A stretch of 64,000 nt of DNA from Chrysomallon squamiferum (GCA_012295275.1 CM022673.1:25400261-25464260); one strand, 5' to 3'. Shown: positions 37,787 through 51,139, counted from the stretch's first letter. Numbers and translations are program-made. The notes: generated from the sequence alone by a model not told the origin.

Positions 37787-40700
37787 TTATTTTTTTAAAG
37801 GTATGGCTTCACCCAGTTACCAGGTTGCAACTGTAAACAGTGAACAAGGCATCAGCTACCAAACCTTGTCAAGAGAAACCAACTCAGGCAACAAAATGTT
37901 TACAGCAGTAGAGGTAAACCTGACTGAAAATTTGAATTACATCATTCAGTTTTTTCAAGATGTGTTAATTCTTCAAAATAATAATTCAAAAGAACAATTT
38001 TGAAAAGGTTTTTTTAAGAAAGAAAATTTATAATGTGAAAAAAGTTGTATCATGATGTTATGAAGTAATAAAAGGAATACAATAAAGTTTAGACACTGGC
38101 ATAATGTTAATATTAAGAAGATTTAATATGATGTTAAGTGTTTTCCAATTAGCTATTTTGTCAATTTACAATTAAGTCTACAGTTATTAATAATTATAAA
38201 AATTTATGAGAATACCATCACATAAATATGATTTAAAAAAATAATTATATATATATATACATTAGATTAACAGATTTTTATTTAAAACAAAATCCTGCAT
38301 ATTGATAATATATTTTCATTTCAGTGTGTTAACTTGGAGGAAAGAGAAAGGTACCATCAACTAGTACAACATTATATTTCTAGTGCTATTCCACAAATAC
38401 TGAAGTGTAATGTTGTATCTGAAACAAAATATTTCATGAAATAAAATCTTTGTTCCAAATGGTACGTTATCAATATGTGTGTTACCCTTACAGAAAGTCT
38501 TTTTTCGTTTTGCAATATTTCAGTTGATTGATCAAGATAAGTTTTGTTTTGTTTTGTTTTATTTTGTTTATTTTGTTTATTTTTTGTTAATGAGACTTAT
38601 TTGAAAAATACTGGTTAATAGCTGATTTTTATTTATTCTAAAAAATTAAAATATTTTTAAAATATGTATAATTATTAAAATAAACCTGGACCAATTGAAA
38701 TATACTGAAAACGATACATTTTTTCTAATGTTACAGTTTCTATGACTATGTATAAAAGAAATGTTTGTTTGTGATTTAGTCTATACTTAGTCTATACTTA
38801 GACTGTACTTAAATAAATTGTTATCTTTCAGATTTGGCCCTTCAGATCAGTTTATTACTGATGAAAGAGACAAACTGAACCAAACATCTCAGTTCAAAGA
38901 AGCACAAGAAAGAGTGATAATTTCAAACAAAACCAAAGACAAGAATTCTCCGTTACATGTTACAAAGACTTCAACTCTGTCACAACATCCTGTGTGTTCA
39001 ACATCTGCAGCACTGACAGAGGACAAAGGTTTGTACATAATTTTATCTTTTCTGTTTAGATTAAACTGTTTAGTTTTCAAGCAGATACAGTGACCCCTAT
39101 TTTGTTCTGTTTTTTGGGTTTTTTTTTTTTTTCATTAATGTGACTAATTTAAGATCATGTTTATCCATCAGATACAAAATGTTACTTAATTATCTTGATG
39201 TCTAAAATGAACTGAATCTTCTGGCAACAGTGAAATTTTATTTTCCTGCCTCCTTTCAAGATAAATTTTCTTAAATGTTCATAATTTGATAACATCAGGA
39301 AATAGTAGCTTTTGGAATTCTAATATTTAGTCATTTTATTATAATTTCAGAAGAGTGGTTGCAAATTGCTGAAAAATGTTTATCACCAGAGTAAGTTAAT
39401 ATATATTTACAGATATATATATATAATAAAATTATTAGGATATTATTATTTTAAATATTCAGAAAAAATCTAATAGATGTTTGATACTCAGATATTATCT
39501 AAATTTGAATATTATTTTTGTTTGGAATTCAGTTCCTTTTGATAGATAAAATACAATTATTTAAAAATAGACAATTTGCTAGAAAAAATCCTTATTCTTT
39601 ATAAGACAAAAATTTCATTTATGAATGTTTTATTTTGAATTTTTAGATGGCAATTATTTGTAATTGTTATAATTGTTATATATTTTCAGCCAAAGTCCAT
39701 GTTTTGATTTCCAGTCATCTGCTTATCTTGAAGATGAGTGGGTGGATGAACTGTAAGTATCTTTCAGTTTCAAATCTCACTTTTTCTAAATAAATAACAG
39801 CTCTTCATGGAAATAAACAAATGCTGTTGTTACAGAAATCATACTGTTCAAAAAGTACTGGACACTGATTCATTCAGCTCGATGTAATTCATGTGATGTT
39901 GTTTTCATATATTTCTGCATGCTACATTTAAATTTCAGAAGATAACTTAACTAAAAGGTTTTAATAGGGAAATTAGATTTAAAATATATGATTATTATTT
40001 TGGTTTTATGATCTGATTAACATTGCAGCAAAATGCATTTCTCTTCTGAAACCAGAGAGGATGTTGAGAAAACTGAAGAAGCTGAAATTGAAGCAGAAAT
40101 CTTGGAAGAGAGGGTGAGTTTCTTTAGAATGTAACAATATTTATGACTTTGTTAAATCTTACTGTTCAGTTTTAATTATCAGTCAGATGTAACATTATTG
40201 TAACTATATTTATAAATTTAGAATATTTAAAAATCTTACTGTTGTTTGTAATTCGGACAATTATTTGCTGTTTTAAATTTAAACATTTTAAAATTTTCTT
40301 TTTCATTTTTTTCAGACAAATGCTGATGATGATGATGATGATGATAATTTCAAAATTCTAGAAGAACAACCATATATTTCTTCTGATCTGGAGAAAGAAC
40401 AAACATGGATACAGCATGAGTTTCCAGGTTTGATATTTTTATTTTTATTTATTTTACTTTTTTTTTAAATGTTATTCTTCAACTTTTTAAATGTTTGTGC
40501 ACCTGTTCTAAATGACATATTCATGTACATAATAATAATACATTTTAATTAAAACTATGATTATTCAAATTTTATGTTATTTATTTATTTTTTAAAAATA
40601 TTGTATCTTATGATTTTCAGTTTGAGAAGAAGAATCATGCATATAAAAAACAAAACATTTTGTCATAATTACCCAATGAATGAATAAAATTCTGTTCCCT

Positions 40701-43395
40701 TTTTAAGTAATTATAGGATATAAATATTGAATCAAATTTATAATTCATTTAAATAATAAAGAAAATATAATTATGATATATATAGATATATACAACTAAT
40801 AAAAAATAAGAATTTACAATATCACATAGATCTATCTTAATTATAAACTGCTTGAATCATTACACTTAATTTTTTCAAAAATATATATAATGTTTTTTTC
40901 TTCCAGAACTTACTGCTCAAATGGATAAAGAAATTGATCATGCACTAAATTCTGGTCCTCCAGATGAGATCCTTTCTGAGGGATTTCGACTTAAGATCTC
41001 TCGTGAAGATATGGCCACTTTGAAAGGATGCAACTGGTTGAACGATGAGGTGAAATATTCTGATCTTTCATATAAAATATGTCTTCAAAAATAAAAGTAA
41101 ATTTACAACCAGCCTCTGCCTTTAAATTAAAAAAAATTGTGAGATATCACAAAGGCTGAGAGAGAAATGTGAAATATTTTATATTTTTAGTTATTGAGCA
41201 TCTTTTTTATTTTTCCATTCTGACACTTTTAATCAGAACTTGCTAATATCCGACATTAAGTTAACTGTGACTGCTGTTTTCCAGTAACACAAATATGTAG
41301 TGTATCATTTTTCTTCTTTTTTTTTCTCTCCTAGATCATCAATTTTTACATGAATTTGATTATGTCGAGATCTGAACAACAGGGCAAACCCAAGGTCTAT
41401 GCTTTCAACACTTTCTTTTATCCAAAACTGCTGAGGAGAGGCCATGCATCTGTCAAACGCTGGACACGAAAGATTGACATTTTCAGCTTCGATTACCTGG
41501 TCATCCCTGTTCATTTAGGAGATCACTGGTGTCTGGCTGTAAGTATCTTGTTTGTTCCTGTTGTGCTCATGTTTATTTTCAAACACTTCATTTGATACCC
41601 TAGCACAAAGACAGATTTAAATCAAACATATGTTGAATTTAATTAATTAAAAGTGTCTATGTACACAATTGAGAATTTCCTTCATTCAAAAATGCCACCA
41701 GATGAAATTTCAGCTAAATTCAAAATAAAACTTTGTTTCCCCATCCTATTCTAAACCTGTTGCATTAGTTACTGTTAGGTTGGATACTCCAATAATAGAC
41801 TTTCTTCAGACTGTGTGTAAAATCACTTAGCAGCTAAGTGGGTTCAAAGAAATGAGAAAAATGTTGACCTGACCCTTTCATAGACTGGTTTTGTTAATCA
41901 CTGATCATTTAATCTTCAAGTGAAATGATTTCTCTTATTTGTCATCTGCACTTTTTAGATGGCAACAAATTTTGTATTTTGTTAGTTTGTTATATCCAGC
42001 TACTCTATTATTATTTTGTTAATCAGTTATATCAGTTTTCAAAATGGTCCATTTAAAAAAAAAAAAATAAAAATAATTAAAAAGGTTTATTTAAGTATGG
42101 TTCTTGCAAACTAGTTTAATTTGAGGCTGTTGCAAGACATTTTTTTGTTATGTATTTTTTCAGATTATTGACTTTAAACAAAAAAGACTGCAATACTTTG
42201 ATTCTATGGGTAATCCCAACATGCAGTGTTTATTTGCTTTACGGTATGTTTACTGAAAAGTTTTTTTTTTATTTATTTATCTTATTTATTTACTTATTTA
42301 TTTATATATTTATTTTATAATGAAAACATAAATTAAATAGCTTTTTTTTCTCTCTCTATTTTTATGTCCCTGTAATTATTTCTCTTATTGATGTTAGTGA
42401 TTATTTGAGACATGTTTTGAAATTACAGACAGTATCTGTGTGATGAAAGCCTGGATAAAAAAAAGCAGGAATTTGATTTAACAGGATGGAGTTGGGATAT
42501 GGTAGAGGTAAGAGATCAGTCATTCCAGTATTAGTCTGCATTAAAATTTAAAACAAATATTTGTATTGATTATAAATAAGTTTTGCAGGCCTGAAAAAAT
42601 CCAAAAATGAAATTCATATTTTTTCTATTTATTTATTATTATTCATTTACTTTCTTTTTTCATTTTATTTATTAATTTATTATTATTCATTTACTTTCTT
42701 TTTTCATTTTATTTATTAATTTTTTTCTTTTTCTATGTTTTTTATTATTATTTGTTTACTTTATTTTTTCATTTTTTTTCATTTATTTGTTATTTTTTCA
42801 AACATTTATCAGTACAAAAGATGCAAAATATCAAGATTTTAGCATTTCACTGTTTTAAAAAGTGTATGGTTATGGTTGTTTGTAGGATATACCACATCAA
42901 AGGAATGGATCAGACTGTGGTGTCTTTGCATGCAGATTTGCAGAGTGCATCACCAGAGAAGCTAAGATTAATTTTACACAGGTAAGTAAAAAAGCAATAA
43001 AACTATCAGATAAAATTATCTTAAATTTTAATCATATACGACATAATATATACACAAAATACGTTTCTCCAAGATTTCTAATCTTAACCTACAAAGATAT
43101 GATTAGGAAAAATTCTACAACAAAGATAAAATAGAGCTTTGATTTCTTAATTTTAAAATAATGTGTCTGGAAACAACATCTTCAGGAAGTGTTCTTTGTA
43201 CCTACTTGTAGATATATATTTGCTGTAATGTCTTAATAAATCCCTCAATTGGAAATTCAGTGATATTAATTTTGTTAACAGATACCAGTTTGAGCCCTGC
43301 ACATTTAAATATATTTTTATTTTCAGTCACACATGCAATACTTCAGGAGACTAATGGTTTATGAAATCCTCAAACAAAAGCTCCTTTCTTTTTAA
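36512..43395 (+). CDS. SENP1: SENP1/2-type SUMO-specific protease (extreme 5' end not found)
   Basis: A C48 cysteine protease that matures SUMO and removes it from nuclear substrates. Coding exons: 36512-36561, 36863-36972, 37496-37535, 37801-37913, 38325-38350, 38832-39032, 39352-39390, 39690-39752, 40029-40113, 40316-40427, 40907-41049, 41335-41538, 42164-42243, 42429-42507, 42886-42981 and 43327-43395; 503 residues, phases consistent. The first exon enters at phase 2, so an upstream exon with the start codon is missing. The end of exon six could instead be 39028, but 39032 keeps the acidic DEWVDEL frame. The N-terminal half is disordered and acidic. The catalytic domain starts at [10 protein letters not shown] and has [34 protein letters not shown], the triad His in HWCLA (41524-41526), Asp in FDSMG (42200-42202) and Cys in GSDCGVF (42916-42918), plus the oxyanion Gln in PHQ. 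It ends QKLLSF, like SENP1/2. It therefore looks active. SENP1 versus SENP2 is not separable. Confidence 0.95.
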
Positions 43396-43614
43396 GTACA
43401 ACACATAAATATAAAGCTGTGACTTCAGTAAAGACTGACACTATGAACAAGTAATAACTTACACTATTTCAATTATATTTTAGTGTAAATATGTTACTAA
43501 TAGTATTGAGTAATATAAAAAGAATATTTTCTGTGATAACTGAAATAATCTTTATTTATTATTATTTTAAATATTATAATGTTTTATAATTACCTCAGGA
43601 CCTATTCTATTTAA

Positions 43615-43620
43615 AATAAA
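43615..43620 (+). terminator. Candidate SENP polyadenylation signal AATAAA
   Basis: AATAAA 220 nt after the SENP stop, followed by a long T-run. It is the first canonical signal after the stop, but AATAAA is common in this DNA. Confidence 0.4.
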
Positions 43621-43739
43621 AGGATTTTTTTTTTTTTAATTTCTTTATATAATAAAACCCAATAATGTCTGAAAAAAATGGATTCATTTAATGGTGAAAA
43701 AATTACATTTATTTAAAAATCTTTCTAAAAGACTTTGTC

Positions 43740-44600
43740 TCTTTTTTCTTCTATAATTTCTTCAACAGTTGAAAAAAGTAAAAGATCGTGGCTGTCAAGA
43801 AGACCATCAACAAAATAATTTGTTGGTTTCAGACACACATGCAATGCATCAGGAGATGAATTGTCTACACAAATCCTTAAACAAAATGACAGCATTATGC
43901 CAGGATGTCAGGAAATACCAACATCACAGACAAGTAATAATTATTTTATTATTTTTAAATACAATTTAATGTGTGTGTGTTTACATACATAGATATATAT
44001 TTGTACCTGCATGCAGACACCAAAGTGGTGTAAAATATTAAAAAATACATTTGCATATTAAATTTGAGCCCTGCACATTTATATACTTTTTTTTTTTTTG
44101 TGACAGATGATGTGGTTCAGAGGATAAATTGTCAAGAGCTCTTCAAACAAAAGTTTGTTCACATTTTAAGTGATACACCCAAATATTAAGCCATGACTCC
44201 AGGAAAGACCATGAACAAGTAATAACTTATAACAAATTGTATTATTATTATTATAATTGTTTTTTTTTAAATTTAATATTTTATTATTTCTGAACTTACT
44301 AACATAAAATAAGTATATTGGTTTTTGTCACCGAGTTAGTTGTTTTTTTGTGGGTTTTTTTCTAATACTCACATTCCACATTAAATCTAAGAAATTAAGC
44401 ATTTTAATTTTATTTTTTATTTTTATTTTACCCTTTTGTATATGAAAACAAACAATTAATATTAATATTTATTTTCATTATACCTGTTATATTTTATTTT
44501 TTCACCAGTTGAAAAAAGTGAAAGATCATGGCTGTAAAGGCTGTAAAGATCATGGCTGTAAAGAAGACAATTAACAAAACTACATACTAATAACTCTTGA
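43740..44600 (+). pseudogene. Decayed tandem copies of the SENP terminal exon region
   Basis: The segment around the real last exon (43290-43465) recurs at about 44060-44235: both have TTTGAGCCCTGCACATTTA, the CTTCAAACAAAAG block and GAACAAGTAATAACTT, but the copy has an early in-frame stop. A second shared block, CAG then TTGAAAAAAGT(A/G)AAAGATC, occurs at 43768 and 44509, spacing about 741 bp, matching a 0.75-kb tandem duplication. A partial third exon-like piece (ACACATGCAATGCATCAGGAGA) lies at 43835. The open frame 43769-43969 has an acceptor and could be an alternative C-terminus, but it lacks the conserved family ending, so I treat all of these as relics. Confidence 0.65.
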
Positions 44601-45155
44601 TGGTAATTTTATTATCTTTTATGTTTTCCCAGTTAAACTATCTCTCTCTCAACACACAAACACACACACACACAAATGTGTGATTATTATGTCATGTTTG
44701 ACTGAGATTTTGTTTGATCTATTATTAATTTTTATTTTCTTCAACAGCTGAAAGCATTAACTGAATAATTGCCTGAAAGGAGGCAAACCCCAAAAGAACT
44801 CTTTCAGTTTGAAAGAAAGTTTCAGTTTACATTTCAACCTCAGATTGGTGAAAATTAGGTAATGATTATAATTTTAATCATCGCTATGTTGTAGTTATGG
44901 AAAATAAAACAGTTTGAGTTGTATTTTACTGAGAGACTAAAAACAAAACCAGTAAAAGGTTAGTCATGATTATTCTTGAAGTAATAATATCTCTTAATTA
45001 ACTGAAGTTGAAACTTAGTGATGTCATTATATGTGCAATAAATAGATGAAAGTTGTTTACATACTGGGAAATTAATGCATTGGCTGATTAATCACTGTAC
45101 ATCAGTGAGTGTGATAAATAGCCAAAGTTTTCTTGTGACACATATTCATGTACAT

Positions 45156-45245
45156 CAGTGATTCTCAAACTTTATGAAGCCAGGGCACACTTGAAGCCTT
45201 ACAAAAAATTACGGGCACATTACACACAAAATGCTAAGAAATATA
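45156..45245 (+). mobile_element. hAT-like terminal fragment
   Basis: CAGTGATTCTCAAACTTTAT followed by a GGGCACAC...GGGCACATT region resembles the ends of hAT-superfamily elements, whose termini begin CAGNGNTTCTCAA. No second end or transposase is visible, so it is an old fragment at best. Confidence 0.5.
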
Positions 45246-45384
45246 ATGCAAAAATGTAAAAAAATACAGAAATAACTCACAGGCTGCTGAGGTTGTCAAT
45301 CCTCATTGACTACATCTATGTCAGATTCTTCATCATTCTGCGCATAAACGGTTCTTGTCTGGAATCTGTACCGTTTGTTTTGCT

Positions 45385-45716
45385 TCTGTGAGATATGTTC
45401 ACTGATATATTTAGAGATACCACCCTTGGGTGAAAGGTGTTCACATATATATTTAGAGTTACCGCCCTTGTGTGAGATGTATTCACTGATATATTTAGAG
45501 TTATGACCCTTGTGTGAGAAATATTCACCGATATATTTAGAGTTACCGCCCTTGAGTGAGAGGTGTTCACCGATATATTTAGAGTTACCGCCCTTGCGTG
45601 AGAAGTGTTCACAAATATGTTTAGAGTTACTGCCCTTGAGTGAGAGGTATTCATCAATATATTTAGAGTTACCGCCCTTGTGTGAGAGGTGTTCACTGAT
45701 ATATTTAGAGTTTTAT
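45385..45716. repeat. 42-bp minisatellite (about 7.5 copies)
   Basis: The unit runs TTCACTGATATATTTAGAGT then TACCGCCCTTGTGTGAGAGGTG, with point variants. Because 42 is a multiple of three and the unit has no stop in some frames, long repetitive open frames appear on both strands; these have no start, splice or codon evidence for being genes. Confidence 0.95.
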
Positions 45717-45774
45717 ATGGGTAGTGACTATGACAGTGATATGAATATGTGTCACAAGAAAACTTTATATTTTA

Positions 45775-46195
45775 GAGTTACCGCCCTGTCACTCACACTG
45801 TCACTGGTAAACTACTGTGCAGGTGTTCACCAATATATTTATACTGTCACTGGTAAACTACTGTGCAGCCTGTTCACCCTATATTTATACTGTCACTTAT
45901 GAAACTACTGTGCAGGCCTGTACACCCTATATTTACACTGTCACTGGTAAACTACTGTGCAGCCTGTTCACCCGATATATTTAGAGTCACACTGTCCTTG
46001 GTAAGTGACTGTGCAGTATGCACACGATATATTCACACTGTCACTGGAAACTGACTGTGCAGCCTGTGGAATATATGTCACAACAAAACTTAAACTATTG
46101 TGCAGCCTGTACACCCTATCACTCACACTGTCACTGGTAAACAACTGTGCAGCCTGCACACCTTATCACTCACACTGTCACAAAACTTGTTGCAA
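45775..46195. repeat. About 46-bp minisatellite next to the 42-bp array
   Basis: The unit contains CTGTCACTGGTAAACTACTG then TGCAGCCTGTTCACCCTATATTTATA, with indels between copies. It shares TTCACC(A/G)ATATATTTA and TTAGAGTTACCGCCC pieces with the neighbouring 42-bp array, so the two arrays seem to have exchanged or evolved from one another. Confidence 0.88.
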
Positions 46196-46199
46196 ACAA

Positions 46200-49100
46200 G
46201 AGAACCCTTTGAGAACCATCACACTGTCACATAATACATCTTTTAACAAAACAAAATTACCATCAGCCAAAATCGTTTAAAATAAGAGAAATAAAATAAA
46301 CCATTATGTTAACAGTTTGTTCTTTAAACAAAAATTTATATTGATAACAAATAAATTTAATAAACATTTCTGTTTGGGTTTATGTGTTTTTCAGAATGTT
46401 TTGAAATAGCTGAGCAGGGTACTTGATGACTTGATGGGACTTTCTCACCTTAAAGTGAGACAGTGAGTCACTGGTTGATGGACATAGACAAGTGATGTTG
46501 GTAAAGACAGAGGATGATCTTGAAAACTAGTTGTGGTGTTTTAAAATATCTGTGACATAACATTTAGTCAGGATAAATACAGTATTGTCATTGTATTTAA
46601 TGTTTTCATCAGGCACCAGTTAACATTAAAATGGTTCAAGTCATATAAACATGTTGAGCTTAGAACTTGAGAATAACTGATCTGTTATGTTTTTGTCAAC
46701 AAGAAGACTTGTAAAGTTTAGAAACAGGCAGTGACTACATTCAAAAGTGCTTATAAGAGCTGTGGATTCTGTTATTTTATTATTTTTTAAATTATTTTTT
46801 CATTTATTATTATTATTATTATTATTTAAATTATTATTTATTATTATTATTATTATTAATGTCATTATTATTGATTTTATATTATTATTATATTATTGTA
46901 TTATATTATTTCTATGATCTTTGTATCATAACAAGCAGATTAGGATTCATTAAAAGCTAAATTGTGTGTATTTGTGTGTGTGTGTGTTTTAGTTATATAT
47001 ATTCTACCTCTAGATTGTTTTCAACTTCTAAAGTATTCTACTTGATATATATATATAAATCATTCTTAAATGTTTTTAATAATTACTAGCATTTTAATTT
47101 TTATTCGAAACCACCAACTTAAAAATATATGGTTCTTGTGGATTTCTCTTTTCTTTCTTTCTTTATTTTTCTTTATTTCCTTTTTTTCTTTTTCTTTATT
47201 TCCTTTTTTTCTCTTTCTTTTTCTTTATTTCCTTTTATTTCTTTTTCTTTATTTCCTTTTTTTTGCTGTATTTTCAGGATACATCAATCTTCATAAGATG
47301 GATAAAACAGAAATTGTTGGCGATGACACACACAGTGGCATTTTTTGACAAGTTTCACTAATATTTTAAGCCCGCCAACACTTTCTTGTTTACTTACTTT
47401 TATACTTAGTTTTCTGTATGGCCTTTCTACATTCATTAATAATATTTATTCACTGATAATTCATAATAACCATCATTAAAATCTTTTTTAAATTTCATTC
47501 TTGTTTGTTGTTGTATTTGCTTGGTTTGATAGCTTTGGTGTGCAACATAATTAGCTTACTATGACCAAACTAATGGAGAAATCTTTTACTTAAATAAACA
47601 CCACTGTAGGTTATTTTTTATAAAGTAAAACATTATTTATGTGATTCCTAAAATCACCTGGCTGCCTAATGACATTATATAGAAGAGAGGTTGATGCCTT
47701 TTTAAAAAAAATAGTCTCAGTATGCAGAAGTAACATACTTGTTATTAAGATGTGGAAAATCAAAGTGGAATTTGCTTCACAGGCAAATTTAACATTAATA
47801 TTTACAGTTTAGAAATAAGTGAAGAAACAGTGAAGATGCTGATGCTAAATTACTTTTATTTTAAAAGCTCCTGCAGGAATAAGTAATAAAAGTTATAATG
47901 AAATGCTTTAAATCAAGAGCCATAGAGAAAATGTATTTTTGATAGGAGTGGTGCATTCACTACAGGATTAAATTATTTCATAACAGAGAAAAAAAACACC
48001 CTGGTCTGAAAAAAAAGAATTTTTTTTTTTTTTTTTATATGGTTATACAGATATTACAATAAAATGTGCAAAATTATATACAGTTGTTATCTGTATAAAA
48101 TGGTGTACATTAAAATAGTAATTAAAAGTAAATATTATAAAATGTTTACACAGATAAAGATATGGTCATTATCATAAAATAAAATAAAGTGTGTGTGTGT
48201 GATTTAAACAATTATCTGTTCTGTAATTAAATGATGTGGATTGGGTTTTTTCTAATAATGGAGCAGGGTGGTGGGATATTGAAGAAAAAGAAAAAACACT
48301 AATGTTGAAAACAGTGTTCTGAAAAAACAGTTACTCATGTCAAGTTTTAATCTAAGAGTTATATACCTTATATACAAATAACCAAAATCAGTTTTGCCCA
48401 TAACTATTTTCTCTTTAGAGTTGCCTCCCTTAATCAGATTTAGAAATAAAATACTTGAATAATAAAACCCATTTAGCTGAATTGTAGATTATAAATATTT
48501 GATGCCAAGGTTTTGTGAGCACTGCCACTCTCAGATTGCAACTGGTAAAGAATGTAAAAATTGCAATATCTGGACGCAATGGTTAGGATGTAAACATTCA
48601 GTGAGTGAAGGTTGTTTATATACTGGGAAATTATTACATAAATCACTGTGTGTTATATAGCTTTTAACAAAACAAACTACAAAATAATAATGAAAATAAT
48701 AAAATAAGATAACCTTATTTCATACTAATTAAATATCAGAGCAACCATTCATATGTACAGTATCCTATTTCTGTTAAAATTATCTTTTGTATATTAACTA
48801 AATTCAACATGAAATAACACTGCTTAATAATTTAGTTAAAAAAATATTGTATTCTGAATGCCAATGGACTTTAATGAAACATTTTTCCCCCTACCATTGG
48901 TTTACATGACTGAAATAGCCATACAGAATATTTCTACTGTTATATTATTGTGTATAAACCATCATGTCTAGGATTGACAAAATGTAGACCACAAATTAAA
49001 CACTTTGCAGACTGACAGAACATTGCTGGGTAAACCCAGATTAAATATCTGTGTAATGAAGACTTGTTGATGGGTAAACTGTATCTGGTCACTGAACTGC

Positions 49101-50160
49101 AAAACCAAGATGTGAATTCCTTAAATATATTAACACCATCAGCCTCTTATGAAAATGGTTCGGTTATTAAAGCATATATAATGTAAATTTTGTCTCTTTT
49201 TTTTCGTACTGTGATTGTACTACTTGTGGTTCTACAGTTGTTTAACTGGATACAATTTACCTGACAGCTAGTTTTCATTGTGCCAGTATTCATGCATGTG
49301 TACATATATATATGTAATTTCCAATATATTTTATTTATTAGTGTCAGTCAATTGCAGTTGATATTAGTGTATGCCAGCACAGTAACACTGTTACAAAGGA
49401 TTCTTTTTAATACATGGAATAAGATATCTGACATTTCTAATTACAAATTATTAAACTCAGAAATCTTTATCTAACCTTCTGGCTTTCATGTTTGACTGTG
49501 TCATACACACACATATTAATATGAAAAATGCTGCTCAGCAAGTGATTTTAGTATTTCTGTTTTCATTACAGTTGGTGACAGAATTTGAGATCTAACCAGA
49601 ATGTGGTGACAGTTTGATTATGAATTTTTAAATAGGTGTAATATAGACAGCAAGAATTATTTGAGAAAAGAAAATATATATACATAGAAACACATACAGT
49701 CATACTCGTGTATCAGAGACAAAGCAGATTTTATACAATTGGAAAAATGATTAACCATTTTGACAGTTTGTTTAAAATTTTGATACATTTGTTTTAACTG
49801 AAGTTGTTTCACATATAAAAGTATCCAAAATGATGTTATTTTCATAATTATTTAATTAATTGTATCATCATTATTATTATTAATTAATTAATTATTTATT
49901 TTTTATTAATATTTTAAAAGAAAATCACATTTATTTATGAAATTTTACAGATATCTCTGCACCTGGGTGTAAATATTTCAGAGTAATGTTTTCTAATTTT
50001 CTATTTTTTTTTCTAATTTCTTTTCTTTATTATTATTATTTTTTCTATACATGTTCTTTCAAATCGATTTACAAGAGGTTATTCACCAATTCTCATCAAT
50101 TTAAGAAGCAGTTATCAACATTTTTCCTAAATAAATGTAATGATGTCCTTTTTTTTAATA
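46200..50160. other. Gene-poor AT-rich intergenic DNA
   Basis: No supported gene. Contents: ATT microsatellites at 46807-46915; a pyrimidine-rich TTTC/TTTATTTCC tract at 47140-47270 that ends in a CAG acceptor-like site; the reverse complement of an AAGGGAGGCAACTC motif near 48417-48432; and an open stretch near 49040-49185 that weakly recalls a SENP exon. Confidence 0.5.
47140..47272. repeat. Pyrimidine-rich TTTCTTTATTTCC tract
   Basis: Irregular tandem units of roughly 20-25 bp built from CTTTTTCTTTATTTCCTTTT. Open frames across it (F/L-rich) are artefacts. Confidence 0.85.
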
Positions 50161-50890
50161 CAATCCTCAAAGGGACAAACCTACAAGACAGCGTCGGTTA
50201 TAAATTAAATTTACAGAATTACTTAAATTTCTCCGTTCTTTAAAATTCATCCGCACGAGGCACTTCGCATTTCTCTGGAGATAGATTTCAAATTTAAAAA
50301 TCACTGTTCAGCTCTTAGCAGAAAATATTTAATATTATTATTATTACAGAATGATCCTGAGATCCATATTCCGCCGCCTGTAATGAATGGAATTTAATTT
50401 GTACCAGAGGTTTACGACGTACTCTTCGAGACTTTCACTCTCCTTATTCAATTACATCTGAATCACATTTTGAAATCCGTTTGGCACCAAACTTTGCAAA
50501 TAGGAAGCTCCTCAGGTCTGCCTGTCAAGATCTTCAAGATAGTTATAATATGTTTTCATGACAATTTTGTGAACCGCGGTGTAACCTGGTGTCGCCTGCT
50601 TTAATCACTGGCTCATCGTCGTGTTTTGCCATTACAATCTCCCAAAGCGATAGAGTGCTTCAAATTGGATGCTGATTCACGTACGATGTAGACCGCTGCC
50701 GGCCAGAGTGTAATAATGATCATTTCTAATTGATTCTTCAATTTTTCATTAACTGGAATTAATAAAGAATTCGTCTGATTGCGGAGTGGAACAACTCCCT
50801 ACAGTGTTGTTACTTGCAGCTGACTCGTATTAACTGTCGTTCGTGAGTCACAGCTTCAAATCGCCAGCACCGTCTCCGATAACAACAGAA
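50161..50890. promoter_or_regulatory. Less AT-rich non-coding island, possible regulatory element
   Basis: The sequence changes abruptly to more balanced composition with many CG dinucleotides. No open frame of use, no terminal repeats. It contains a perfect TGAGTCA (AP-1 type, 50844-50850), CAGCTG and several TAATnA/ATTA homeodomain-like cores. A conserved regulatory island or a decayed unrecognised element are both possible. Confidence 0.35.
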
Positions 50891-51139
50891 ATTCACAATT
50901 TTAGATAGACATTTTTTTTATATACATATATAGTCGTTGTTTTAAACAGGTACTATTAACATTCGTAATTTAAAAAATAGATTTTTTTTTTTTTTTTTTA
51001 AATATTCGTAACACAAAATATGATATTAACATCCATTATTATAAATAGATAGCATTAGCATACATAATTTTAAATAGATTTTTTTAAACATTCGTAATTT
51101 TAAATAGACAGTATTAATATCCAAAATTTTGAATATATT

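Noticed and set aside
43769-43969. Alternative SENP C-terminal exon
   Set aside because: It keeps an acceptor and frame, but lacks the conserved family ending and lies within decayed duplicate sequence; kept only as a possible relic.
45316-45696. 126-codon minus-strand frame with repeated NTSH.RAVTLNIS units, and the opposite 130-codon frame
   Set aside because: Both follow from a 42-bp minisatellite whose length is a multiple of three; no start context, splice sites or family similarity.
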